Origin: a virus
Length of the DNA: 24,612 bases
IMG/VR virus record: IMGVR_UViG_3300031673_005895
Coordinates: 1-24,612 of that record
Reading direction: 5' to 3' (one strand)
Position numbers and translations under genes: made by a program. Below the pieces are notes generated by a model that was given only the letters and a program-made list of their open reading frames with translations, made no database searches and was not told the DNA's origin. Positions 1 through 6,144 of this stretch are shown one piece after another (position 1 is the stretch's first letter; the number at the start of each line of letters is the position of its first letter).

Positions 1-1
1 A

Positions 2-241
2 ATCAAGGCCAAGATTGTCGTTGCGCCACTGGTGCTGTGGGTGGATTTCAAGCCGTCGACAGATACATTGAATACACATTTTGTTTTGGCGACACTTGTT
101 ATCGCAGATGATATTCAAATTATTGATTCATACGACGGCGAAGTGGCGTGGCTTTTGAAGCGTTATGCCAAAGCGGGGCAGGACTTACAGCGCGCGATTT
201 GGGGCTATCGTGAAATTGTAGCCACTACGGGAGTAGGATAG
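2..241 (+). CDS. C39-like peptidase, C-terminal part (probable endolysin), 5' truncated
   Basis: The reading frame is open from the left edge, so the gene starts outside the window; 79 codons are visible. The visible part has a beta-strand, then a His in THFVLA, then IIDSYDG about 18 residues later, then AIWGYRE near the end. This His/Asp spacing and the strand pattern resemble the second half of papain-like C39 peptidases, where His and Asp complete the Cys-His-Asp site; the Cys would lie upstream of the window. In phages such proteins often serve as peptidoglycan-cleaving lysins, which would fit the small membrane proteins that follow. The family call rests on recall of motif pattern only, and an internal ATG at 32 is an unlikely true start because the frame is open before it. 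Confidence 0.45.
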   Translation: MKAKIVVAPLVLWVDFKPSTDTLNTHFVLATLVIADDIQIIDSYDGEVAWLLKRYAKAGQDLQRAIWGYREIVATTGVG

Positions 242-290
242 ACGGGTGGAATTCGGGTTAATAAAGTGTTAGGCGAAAAGGGAGGCTGAT

Positions 291-512
291 ATGGACCCAG
301 ACAGTGGAAAAATCATCAAACTTGAACGCGATCAACCAGTCCCAGAGGGACTAATTGAAGTGTTTGAAAATCAGATGACTCAAAAGCAATTGGCTGAAAT
401 GCGAGTCAGTCCGTTTGATAACAGGTCAAAATTGGGCCAGATTTTTACTGGCAATCGGAAAGAGCGGCGGCGCCAAGCGGCCATAGCCAAGCGCAAGGCG
501 CATGCAGCCTAG
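291..512 (+). CDS. Small phage protein of unknown function
   Basis: This 73-residue protein starts at an ATG with a strong AAGGGAGG ribosome binding site at 278-285. The N-terminal half is acidic and mixed; the C-terminal 20 residues are very rich in Arg, Lys and Ala (RKERRRQAAIAKRK), which suggests a basic helical tail that could bind nucleic acid or an acidic partner. No domain is recognised. It sits between the lysin fragment and a membrane protein. A second frame stays open from about 460 to 577 past the stop, so a frameshift that would lengthen the protein cannot be excluded. Confidence 0.6.
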   Translation: MDPDSGKIIKLERDQPVPEGLIEVFENQMTQKQLAEMRVSPFDNRSKLGQIFTGNRKERRRQAAIAKRKAHAA

Positions 513-664
513 CACCGGTTGCACCTGATGCGGCTTCGCCACCAGCAGGCGGAGAACAGGAACGAGACGCCACATAGGTGAAGCTAGACAGATAGTCGGG
601 TGGTGAAAGCCGCCCAGAGGTACGGGCAGAAGTAGACATGATGTTAAGGCAGGAATGAAACGCT

Positions 665-928
665 ATGACCATTGAACTTATCATCGCCGTAGTGGGTTGC
701 ATTTTAGGTGTAATCGGGACGCTGTTTGGCATTTTTTCGACACTGACAAGCGCGCGCAAGGATCGCGTCGAAACTATTCTGGCGGTGCTCAACGAAATCG
801 AGGACCAATACGCCAAACTAAAAGTGCGCTATGATCAGCTAGAGAAGGACTACCAGTCGTTGAAGGAATCATACGAGGCTTTGCAGAAGTCTTACGATGC
901 GTTGCAAGCCGAGCGGAGATACCTGTGA
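665..928 (+). CDS. Membrane-anchored coiled-coil protein, possible lysis accessory
   Basis: The 87-residue product has one hydrophobic segment at about residues 4-25 followed by a long charged heptad-rich helix (residues 30-86, repeated Leu/Tyr with Glu/Lys, including two similar YEALQKSYDALQ-type units). This is the shape of a single-span membrane protein with a coiled-coil outside or inside the cell, as seen in spanin-like or holin-associated phage proteins, but no family-specific motif is visible. An AGGA-type ribosome binding site lies about 9 bases before the ATG. The stop overlaps the GTG start of the next gene by four bases (GTGA), implying coupled translation of the two membrane proteins. 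Confidence 0.6.
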   Translation: MTIELIIAVVGCILGVIGTLFGIFSTLTSARKDRVETILAVLNEIEDQYAKLKVRYDQLEKDYQSLKESYEALQKSYDALQAERRYL

Positions 929-1176
929 AGCGGGGGCCGTTCAAACCGTTGGGTATAATTCTAGCCGGGATGCTGCTTTCCGCCGTCCTGTATCCATTCA
1001 CGCACGGGCGGCGCGCGCCGGAGATGTTCGGTATCGCCGCCGGTTGTCTGCTGGTGGACGGCGCGATATGGCTACTGTGGCGCGACGAAGACGCGATGCT
1101 CAAGGCGTTCGTGGCCGAGGCGTTGGTGGGCCTGGGTGTGGCCGCCAATCGTGTGCGGCTAACGGTGCTGGGGTAA
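925..1176 (+). CDS. Small two-span membrane protein, holin candidate
   Basis: The GTG start at 925 overlaps the TGA of the preceding gene. The 83-residue product has a basic N-terminus (KRGPFK), hydrophobic segments at about 8-24 and 34-52, an RDED charged stretch, and an amphipathic C-terminal helix. Size, two membrane segments and position beside a coiled-coil membrane protein and a peptidase fragment fit a class II holin, but holins share little sequence, so this is inference from topology and context. No alternative family is recognised. Confidence 0.5.
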   Translation: MKRGPFKPLGIILAGMLLSAVLYPFTHGRRAPEMFGIAAGCLLVDGAIWLLWRDEDAMLKAFVAEALVGLGVAANRVRLTVLG

Positions 1177-1259
1177 GGTGTTGGTACGCGCGACTGCGCG
1201 TAGTTTTTCCAGTTCCCCGGTCTCAAATGGTAAAGCGGCCTGCTAAAATAGGCAATCAG

Positions 1260-1445
1260 ATGACTGACTTTGTTATCCTGCGGTGCTTACAATCCGGGAA
1301 ATTATATCCCGACTATAACGCCGAGGGTCTGCGTTATTGCGGCGCGGGTGACCTGATTCACATCAGGCCTGAAGATGTGCAAAACCTGATTGAGAGAGGA
1401 TTGTGCGAAAAGTATGAACGAAGAGAAAACAAAAATGAACCGTGA
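1260..1445 (+). CDS. Small hypothetical protein
   Basis: A 61-residue product starting MTDFVILRC and ending in a charged tail (KYERRENKNEP). It contains four Cys (in ILRC, RYC, GLC and the surrounding beta-like segment) and the pattern RCLQSGKLYPD...GDLIHI...VQNLIERGLCEKY, which looks like a short phage protein with one beta hairpin and a terminal helix. An in-frame ATG at 1227 would add 11 residues; neither start has a clear ribosome binding site. Its 3' end overlaps the start of the next gene by about 30 bases. Function unknown. Confidence 0.5.
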   Translation: MTDFVILRCLQSGKLYPDYNAEGLRYCGAGDLIHIRPEDVQNLIERGLCEKYERRENKNEP

Positions 1446-1887
1446 TGAAATTCGGGGTTGGCTATTGCGGTATTGTGAAGAGGTCTGCGAATGCACCAAC
1501 ACCGGTGCGCTTGATGACTACGAACCAGAAGTCAAGGCTGCGCGCTTGATGCGTGAATACTTTGAACTTGAGAAACAAGGCGTGCCACAGACCCGTGGAT
1601 TGGTATGGCATCTACGCACAGCTTGCGGGGCCTCGTTGACGGCAGGGAATCCGCACATTTGTCCGCGCACCAGCACGGCGACCTCCGGGAGCCACACAAC
1701 AAAGAGTGGCGCGAATTCTGTAAGCCGCTACGACGAAGCCGCCGAATTCTACGCGCGCGCGCGCGCGCAGCGCCTGCCAGACATCGGAACCCCACAGGCG
1801 TTCATCGAGGCAGTGAAGTTCTACAGAGAACTGACAATTAAACTAGAGGCGTGGGAGGCGGTGTTGTTTGCGCAAGAAACCGAATAA
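1414..1887 (+). CDS. Hypothetical phage protein
   Basis: The frame runs to 1887 and overlaps the next gene by 20 bases. ATG codons at 1414 and 1435 are both plausible starts (157 or 150 residues). The first 50 residues (DEIRGWLLRYCEEVCECTNTG) and the last 50 (PQAFIEAVKFYRELTIKLEAWE) look like ordinary helical protein, whereas residues 60-105 are low in order and rich in Thr, Ser and His; another frame is also open there, so a pair of compensating indels is possible. A 17-base alternating CG tract lies in the second half. No family is recognised. Confidence 0.5.
   Translation: MNEEKTKMNRDEIRGWLLRYCEEVCECTNTGALDDYEPEVKAARLMREYFELEKQGVPQTRGLVWHLRTACGASLTAGNPHICPRTSTATSGSHTTKSGANSVSRYDEAAEFYARARAQRLPDIGTPQAFIEAVKFYRELTIKLEAWEAVLFAQETE
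1752..1768. repeat. Alternating CG dinucleotide tract
   Basis: A 17-base uninterrupted run of alternating C and G lies inside the coding region of the preceding hypothetical gene and encodes part of an Ala-Arg repeat. Such tracts can slip during replication and can adopt Z-DNA; a two-base slip would shift the reading frame of the last 40 codons. Confidence 0.7.
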
Positions 1888-3106
1888 TCCGCGTACCATC
1901 AGCAAGACCGAATACGCCCGCCTGCAAGCCGACCTTGAAGAGTATGGCGACCTGGGCGGAATCGTACACAATGAGACAACGGGCAACCTGGTGGGCGGGA
2001 ATCAGCGCGCATCAGTGTTTGACCTGCTTGGAAAAGGCGCAGAGATCATCATCGCCGAGGAACACGCCGAACCGACTAGGACGGGGGAGACCGCGCGGGG
2101 GTATGTGCTCTGGCACGGCGAAAAGTATGACTACCGCCGCGTGGCGTGGGATGCGGGCAAAGAGGACGCGGCGTGCCTTGTTGCCAACCTGCGCGGGGGA
2201 ACGTGGGATTGGGATATGCTGCCCGCGTTCGATGATGACCTGCTGCGCAACGTGGGCTTTGACGCCGACTTGCTCAAGGTGTGGAATGACGACGGGGCGA
2301 ATCTGGCCCTGATGTTACGGGCGGCGGAAGAGGGGCCGCCAGAAGATGAGCCGGTCAACATCGACCGTGCCGAGGAGCTTCAGGAGAAATGGGGCGTGAA
2401 GACGGGTGATGTGTGGGAGATTCCGAGCAAGACGGCGGCGGGCATTCATTTATTGCTGTGCGGAGATAGTCGCGCGGACAATGCGCAACTTGGCGCGCTT
2501 CCTGGAAATTGGGTGTACGATCCGCCCTGGGACTTGGAATTATCAAAACCAATCGGCTTTGAAAGCATACTTGTGTTTGGCGATGGTGGGAGCGCGAAAC
2601 GTGTTATTGAGATGTTTGGGGCTCCTGAGTGGATTTTCACGTGGGACTGTCAGGGGAACTTTTTTACTAACTGGAAGCGTCCGATGCGGCGCGCGAAATA
2701 TGTTTTTTGGTATGGTGATATAGACACATTCGATTTGAAAGGCGCGTTCTTTGGAGAACCGGAAGCGCCAATGATAAAAACATCAAACTTTGGAAATGAA
2801 AAATACCTGTCTCACCCAGACCCGCGTGGCAAGCACATGTATGATTTATTTGTAGAATCACTCACGAAACTTCACTCTACGATGGGACATGAGCACGAAA
2901 AAACGCTGGACTGGATACGGCTTCTCGTTGGTGATTGCTTCCGTGGTGATGTCTACGATCCATTTACTGGATCGGGAACAACGTTTGTTGCGTGTGAGCA
3001 GCTTGGGCGGCGCTGTGTCGGTGCGGAGATAGAACCACGTTTCGTTGCTCTAACTCTTCAACGGTTAAGCGATATGGGCTTGACTCCAAAGCTGGCAAGT
3101 GCTTAA
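1868..3106 (+). CDS. ParB-like domain / DNA methyltransferase fusion
   Basis: A 412-residue protein. TTG at 1868 is chosen because GGAGG at 1854-1858 is nine bases upstream. Residues 1-60 match the ParB/Srx-like N-terminal domain seen in phage methyltransferases (LGGIVHN...GNLVGGNQR). The catalytic motif IV is DPPW at 218-221 and the S-adenosylmethionine motif is DPFTGSGTT at 364-372, followed by GAEIEP at 385-390. Motif IV before motif I gives the beta-class order of amino-DNA methyltransferases (N6-adenine or N4-cytosine). Likely roles are self-protection against host restriction or packaging control next to the terminase genes. The target recognition part (about 2530-2960) is far more AT-rich than the N-terminal part, suggesting a swapped specificity module. 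The 3' end overlaps the convergent radical SAM gene. Confidence 0.85.
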   Translation: MRKKPNNPRTISKTEYARLQADLEEYGDLGGIVHNETTGNLVGGNQRASVFDLLGKGAEIIIAEEHAEPTRTGETARGYVLWHGEKYDYRRVAWDAGKEDAACLVANLRGGTWDWDMLPAFDDDLLRNVGFDADLLKVWNDDGANLALMLRAAEEGPPEDEPVNIDRAEELQEKWGVKTGDVWEIPSKTAAGIHLLLCGDSRADNAQLGALPGNWVYDPPWDLELSKPIGFESILVFGDGGSAKRVIEMFGAPEWIFTWDCQGNFFTNWKRPMRRAKYVFWYGDIDTFDLKGAFFGEPEAPMIKTSNFGNEKYLSHPDPRGKHMYDLFVESLTKLHSTMGHEHEKTLDWIRLLVGDCFRGDVYDPFTGSGTTFVACEQLGRRCVGAEIEPRFVALTLQRLSDMGLTPKLASA

Positions 3107-3827
3107 TCAAGTCGTCTTTCAGATAGTACGGTTGGCCCAGACTTTCCAGCAAGTCTACCGCGTCAACGCCGAACTGCTGCCAGTCGATCTTGGCCGCCAG
3201 CGGATGGTGATTGAGGACGCCGACTTTGAAAAGGTCAACGAACGTATGAGTCAACCGGATGATTTCCAACGCCGCCGCCGGATTGAGCACCGGCTCGAGG
3301 CTGACCCAAGTGGGGATGCCGGCTTCGTGGAAAGCGTGCAATGCGTAGATGCGTTCTGTGGGCGTGGCCGCTCCGGGTTCCCATTCCAGGCTGGCCGCAT
3401 CCGTGACTAACGTCATTGTGACTGCGTAAGCGTCGCGGCGGGTGAACAAGTCAATGTCCGCGAGCGAGCGCAGACCGCCTTTCGTGAGCACCTGAACGTT
3501 GTACCCGCCGGCGTGCAAGGTTTGGATCACCTCGCGGGTGAGACGGTATTCGGTGTCTGCGGGCTGATAGGGATCAGTCGTGAACGAGAGCAGGACCCGC
3601 ACCCCGTTGCCGGGGTTTGCCCGACAGTCGGCTTTCAACTGCTGAATGAGGCGGACGCGGGGCTTACCGCAAGCATGAAACGCGGCGCGGGCATCATCGG
3701 CGAATTTGTAAGGTGGGATGGTGGGAACATAGCAATACTTGCATCCGTGCGTACAACCGCTATAATGATTTACGGCAAGTGGGCTGTACTCGCGAGCGCG
3801 CCCTTTGGGGATATACAAAATTGACAT
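2964..3827 (-). CDS. SPL-like radical SAM protein
   Basis: A 287-residue protein on the opposite strand to everything else in the window. Residues 25-32 hold the cluster motif CTHGCKYC, the CX3CX2C set that binds a 4Fe-4S cluster and S-adenosylmethionine. Downstream motifs such as SFTTDPYQPAD, VLTKGG and SLEPVLNP follow the spore photoproduct lyase-like (PA0069/Rv2578c-type) radical SAM pattern, a family tied to DNA lesion repair by homology but mostly uncharacterised. The C-terminus ends in QQTLF plus three residues, resembling a beta-clamp binding motif. AAGGAGG lies five bases before the ATG and a consensus promoter lies upstream, so the gene is independently transcribed, like a phage moron. 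Its last 47 codons are antisense to the methyltransferase. Confidence 0.85.
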   Translation of the reverse strand: MSILYIPKGRAREYSPLAVNHYSGCTHGCKYCYVPTIPPYKFADDARAAFHACGKPRVRLIQQLKADCRANPGNGVRVLLSFTTDPYQPADTEYRLTREVIQTLHAGGYNVQVLTKGGLRSLADIDLFTRRDAYAVTMTLVTDAASLEWEPGAATPTERIYALHAFHEAGIPTWVSLEPVLNPAAALEIIRLTHTFVDLFKVGVLNHHPLAAKIDWQQFGVDAVDLLESLGQPYYLKDDLIKHLPALESSPYRLTVEELEQRNVVLSPHRHSAAQAAHTQQTLFPIQ

Positions 3828-3832
3828 TCAAG

Positions 3833-3839
3833 CCTCCTT
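3833..3839 (-). promoter_or_regulatory. Ribosome binding site of the radical SAM gene
   Basis: On the minus strand this reads AAGGAGG, a full match to the core anti-Shine-Dalgarno complement, five bases before the ATG at 3827. It fixes the start of the radical SAM gene. Confidence 0.85.
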
Positions 3840-3861
3840 GTGTGTCTTGATCGCTAACTCT

Positions 3862-3889
3862 AGTATACACCCGATAGACTGAATGTCAA
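3862..3889 (-). promoter_or_regulatory. Sigma-70-type promoter for the radical SAM gene
   Basis: On the minus strand the sequence has TTGACA (3884-3889), a 16-base spacer, and TATACT (3862-3867). Both boxes are at or near consensus. Transcription would begin near 3855 and read into the radical SAM gene only, since the upstream flank is intergenic. This gives the gene an expression route independent of the phage late operon. Confidence 0.7.
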
Positions 3890-3903
3890 TACAAAAGTTA
3901 GAA

Positions 3904-3919
3904 CGACTTGGGAAAGTCG
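3904..3919. other. Short perfect hairpin
   Basis: CGACTT and AAGTCG form a six-base-pair stem with a GGGA loop, lying just upstream of the divergent radical SAM promoter. Read on the minus strand it is followed by a T-rich stretch, so it might act as a weak terminator for leftward transcription, but the stem is short and the evidence is thin. Confidence 0.25.
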
Positions 3920-3964
3920 CACCGTGAAATATTCTGTAATCAAGCGCGGGGAGTGAGAGTAAAG

Positions 3965-4111
3965 ATGGCTAAGGAACTTACAACGATTTGTCCAGCCAGT
4001 CCTACAGGGTTGCACGTTTGGATTCCTGTCTATAAAACTATTGTGGTAGACGGGAAATCCATAAGCATTGTGGAGTACTATAGATGCGCATACTGTGGGA
4101 TAACTAAGTAG
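3965..4111 (+). CDS. Small Cys-containing protein, possible zinc-binding
   Basis: The product is 48 residues if started at ATG 3965, which follows a purine-rich GGGGAGTGAGAG stretch; the frame is open further upstream to 3908 without a good ribosome binding site. It has a Cys in TTICP near the start and CAYC near the end, with a WIPVYKT beta-like core between, the layout of a small treble-clef or zinc ribbon fold with one pair incomplete. No family is recognised. It sits alone in the AT-rich intergenic region between the radical SAM gene and the terminase genes. Confidence 0.5.
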   Translation: MAKELTTICPASPTGLHVWIPVYKTIVVDGKSISIVEYYRCAYCGITK

Positions 4112-4215
4112 ATGCTCAGGCACGCAAAACGGCACGCCGTGAAACATTTCTGTGAAACAGTGTACGATCGATTGTAGGGAGCGGAAACGCGCCCAGTGTG
4201 TATTAGTATGCTGGA

Positions 4216-4336
4216 AGTATTGACATTATGACAAAAATAACCACTAGCAGTAGGCGAAAATGCCAATAATGCGCTTTTTGTCTATATGTAGTAGGACGAA
4301 ATGGCTAAAATGGGCCATTTGAATAGTATTGACATT
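4216..4336 (+). repeat. Direct repeat of a -35-like element
   Basis: AGTATTGACATT occurs at 4216-4227 and again at 4325-4336, 109 bases apart, upstream of the terminase genes. The 11-base core GTATTGACATT also occurs on the minus strand at 3882-3892 as the -35 region of the radical SAM promoter. The shared core suggests a common promoter or operator module in this AT-rich control region. The bases between the two copies (4228-4324) carry no convincing gene. Confidence 0.55.
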
Positions 4337-4357
4337 TGATACAAGCCGCAGGAGAAT
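4329..4357 (+). promoter_or_regulatory. Candidate promoter ahead of the terminase genes
   Basis: TTGACA at 4329-4334 is followed after 17 bases by GAGAAT at 4352-4357, which matches four of six -10 positions. It is one of the repeated TTGACATT elements and sits where a late operon promoter would be expected. The -10 is weak and overlaps the ribosome binding site of the small ORF at 4367, so it may need an activator or may not be a promoter. Confidence 0.3.
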
Positions 4358-4366
4358 TGAATGTAG

Positions 4367-4462
4367 ATGACCGCCCCCGAATCCGCAACCAGCGTCCGCA
4401 AACTGACCGCCGCCGAACGCGAGAAACAGGCGACGGCGATGCGGCTGCAAGCATTGATATAA
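4367..4462 (+). CDS. 31-residue ORF, probable remnant of an HTH (small terminase-like) protein
   Basis: ATG 4367 follows AGGAGAA at 4350-4356. The 31 residues end in EKQATAMRLQALI and then stop. In phage helix-turn-helix proteins of the small terminase type, a stretch like EREKQATAMRLQ leads directly into the recognition helices (pattern recalled, not searched), so this looks like the first quarter of such a protein cut off by a stop. It may be a decaying leftover of an older small terminase or a real micropeptide. It lies 18 bases before the present small terminase gene. Confidence 0.4.
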   Translation: MTAPESATSVRKLTAAEREKQATAMRLQALI

Positions 4463-4480
4463 GTTATAGAGATAACGAAG

Positions 4481-4867
4481 ATGGTTGATGTACAACGCGA
4501 TAACAACGAAAAGAAACCAGGAGGAGTAACCGGCAAAGGTTTCGTCAAGGGCGATCCGCGCATAAATCGCAACGGTCGCCCCAAGTCGTTTGATGCCCTG
4601 CGCAAACTGGCGCAACAAATATCGGCCGAGATTGTCCCAGACAAGACGGGCAAGAATCCGGCCACCAAAAAGGTGCTCAATGCCAATGGGACGGAGCGCG
4701 AGCATATCCTAACATTGGCGGAGGCTATCTTGCGCTTGTGGGCGCAATCCGGCAAACCGGAATTACAACGCGCGTTTATGGAAATCGCCTTTGGGAAAGT
4801 ACCGCAGGACATAGACCTTACCAGCGATGGCAAGGCCATCACCTTTCACGTTGTCTATGAGGACTAA
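4481..4867 (+). CDS. Terminase small subunit-like protein (DUF5681-type)
   Basis: A 128-residue protein whose residues 20-35 carry the signature FVKGDPRINRNGRPK, typical of DUF5681 proteins that sit directly before large terminases and act as small terminase subunits, which select phage DNA and present it to the motor. The rest is helical with LTLAEAILRLWAQSG and FMEIAFGKVPQ. The stop overlaps the start of the large terminase (TAATG), which supports the role. The ATG has only a weak purine-rich site upstream. Functional assignment rests mostly on the motif and on gene order. Confidence 0.75.
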   Translation: MVDVQRDNNEKKPGGVTGKGFVKGDPRINRNGRPKSFDALRKLAQQISAEIVPDKTGKNPATKKVLNANGTEREHILTLAEAILRLWAQSGKPELQRAFMEIAFGKVPQDIDLTSDGKAITFHVVYED

Positions 4868-6141
4868 TGGACGTTGAAGTCTCGCTGCGCCGTCCGCACT
4901 CAAAGCAAGTTGAGTTTATCGAATCGCCCGCCAAGCGCCGGGTCATCCGCGCCGGGCGACGTAGTGGCAAGACAACTGGAATCGGTATCTATGCAGCACG
5001 ACAATTCCTTGCCGGGCGGCGTGTGCTTTATGCGACGCCGACCGCCGACCAGGTAGAGAGGTTTTGGTTTGAAGCAACACGGGCCTTTGCGCATGCCATC
5101 GACACAGGGGTACTTTACAAAAACGAAACACGCCACATTATCGAGATGCCAGGCACAGAGATACGTATCCGTGCCAAGACGGCCTGGAACGCCGACACAC
5201 TGCGCGGTGATTACGCGGATGTACTCATTTTCGATGAATGGCAGTTAATGAACGAGGATGCGTGGGGTGTGGTCGGTGCGCCGATGCTATTGGATAACAA
5301 CGGCGACGCGGTCTTCATTTACACGCCACCGTCATTGCGGACACACAGCGTCACGAAGGCACAAGATCCGATGCACGCCGCCAAACTATTCAAGCAGGCA
5401 CAAGCTGACAAGACGGGGCGGTGGGCGGCATTTCACTTTACCAGTCACGACAACCCACACTTGAGTCAGGAGGCACTTGCAGAAATTGCCGAAGATATGG
5501 CGGGGATTGCTTATCGCCAAGAAATTATGGCGGAAGACATCGAAGATGCACCAGGCGCTTTGTGGAAACGCAGTGACATCGAAGGCAACCGCGTTCTGCG
5601 CTTGCCCGATGATATTATTAGCAAGGTAGTGGCGATGGACCCGGCAGCTACGAGTCAGTATCAGTCCGACGATTGCGGTATAATCGGAGCGTCGTCGTCA
5701 TTTTATAATGTTATACACCAACAGGTTGATAAAAAGACACATCTATATTTGACAGATGACGCCACGGTACACGGGACGCCAAACGAGCAATCACGCGCCG
5801 CCATTGCGCTGTATCACAGGATGGATGCAGATCTACTAATTGTAGAGGATAACAACGGGGGAGAATGGTTGGAGACAGTCATCAAAACTATTGACAAAAC
5901 AGTGAGGATAAAACGCATCCACGCCAGCCGCGGAAAACACACGCGCGCCCAACCGATAAGCGCAATCTACGAACAAGGGCGCGGTCATCACGTTGGCGTC
6001 TTTCCGTTATTGGAGGATGAGCTTTGTCAATGGACACCCGGTGATGCCAGCCCCAACCGTCTGGATGCGCTGGTCTGGGCGGGAACAGAACTAATGCTAG
6101 GTGAACGCGGCGTGTTGATTGGCAAGCCGCGCGGGAGGTAG
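4867..6141 (+). CDS. terL: Terminase large subunit
   Basis: The 424-residue DNA packaging motor protein. The N-terminal ATPase has Walker A GRRSGKTT at 30-37 and Walker B LIFDEW at 120-125 (catalytic Glu124). The C-terminal RNase H-like nuclease has Asp258 in AMDPA, an acidic pair in VEDNN at about 327-328, and Asp400 in NRLDALVWA, the usual three metal-binding positions. The protein binds the portal, pumps DNA into the prohead and cuts the concatemer. Length and motifs are complete. It starts inside the stop of the small subunit gene. Confidence 0.92.
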   Translation: MDVEVSLRRPHSKQVEFIESPAKRRVIRAGRRSGKTTGIGIYAARQFLAGRRVLYATPTADQVERFWFEATRAFAHAIDTGVLYKNETRHIIEMPGTEIRIRAKTAWNADTLRGDYADVLIFDEWQLMNEDAWGVVGAPMLLDNNGDAVFIYTPPSLRTHSVTKAQDPMHAAKLFKQAQADKTGRWAAFHFTSHDNPHLSQEALAEIAEDMAGIAYRQEIMAEDIEDAPGALWKRSDIEGNRVLRLPDDIISKVVAMDPAATSQYQSDDCGIIGASSSFYNVIHQQVDKKTHLYLTDDATVHGTPNEQSRAAIALYHRMDADLLIVEDNNGGEWLETVIKTIDKTVRIKRIHASRGKHTRAQPISAIYEQGRGHHVGVFPLLEDELCQWTPGDASPNRLDALVWAGTELMLGERGVLIGKPRGR

Positions 6142-6144
6142 ACT

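Larger units (their letters stand above)
3821..3889. repeat. 10-bp inverted repeat flanking the radical SAM promoter and start
   Basis: TTGACATTCA at 3821-3830 is repeated as its exact reverse complement TGAATGTCAA at 3880-3889, 49 bases apart. One arm overlaps the start codon and the other contains the -35 box of the minus-strand promoter. This may be a pair of operator half-sites for a looping regulator, or chance similarity caused by the -35 sequence. Confidence 0.4.

Noticed and set aside
460-577. Open frame continuing past the stop of the 73-residue gene (APVAPDAASPPAGG-type tail)
   Set aside because: Could be a frameshifted C-terminus, but the Pro/Ala-rich string is easily produced by GC-rich sequence and no single indel point is evident.
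445-816. Minus-strand ORF of 123 codons
   Set aside because: It lies opposite two coding-like plus-strand genes, has a low-complexity translation and no ribosome binding site.
1605-1841. Alternative plus-strand frame MASTHSLRG... inside the hypothetical gene at 1414
   Set aside because: The ends of the main frame look more protein-like and are continuous; the alternative becomes Arg-rich repeats over the CG tract.
4139-4159. Direct repeat GTGAAACA 13 bases apart
   Set aside because: Only two short copies, no array continuation and no cas genes; not a CRISPR and too short to call an operator.
4220-4248. Promoter at the first TTGACATT copy
   Set aside because: No acceptable -10 box is found at 16-19 bases from the -35, so only the repeat is reported.
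4244-4842. Two overlapping minus-strand ORFs opposite the small terminase
   Set aside because: Their translations are hydrophobic shadows of the terminase gene and lack family patterns; the plus-strand gene carries the DUF5681 signature.
5883-5915. TTGACA inside the large terminase gene
   Set aside because: No matching -10 and no downstream gene start that would need it; chance match in coding sequence.
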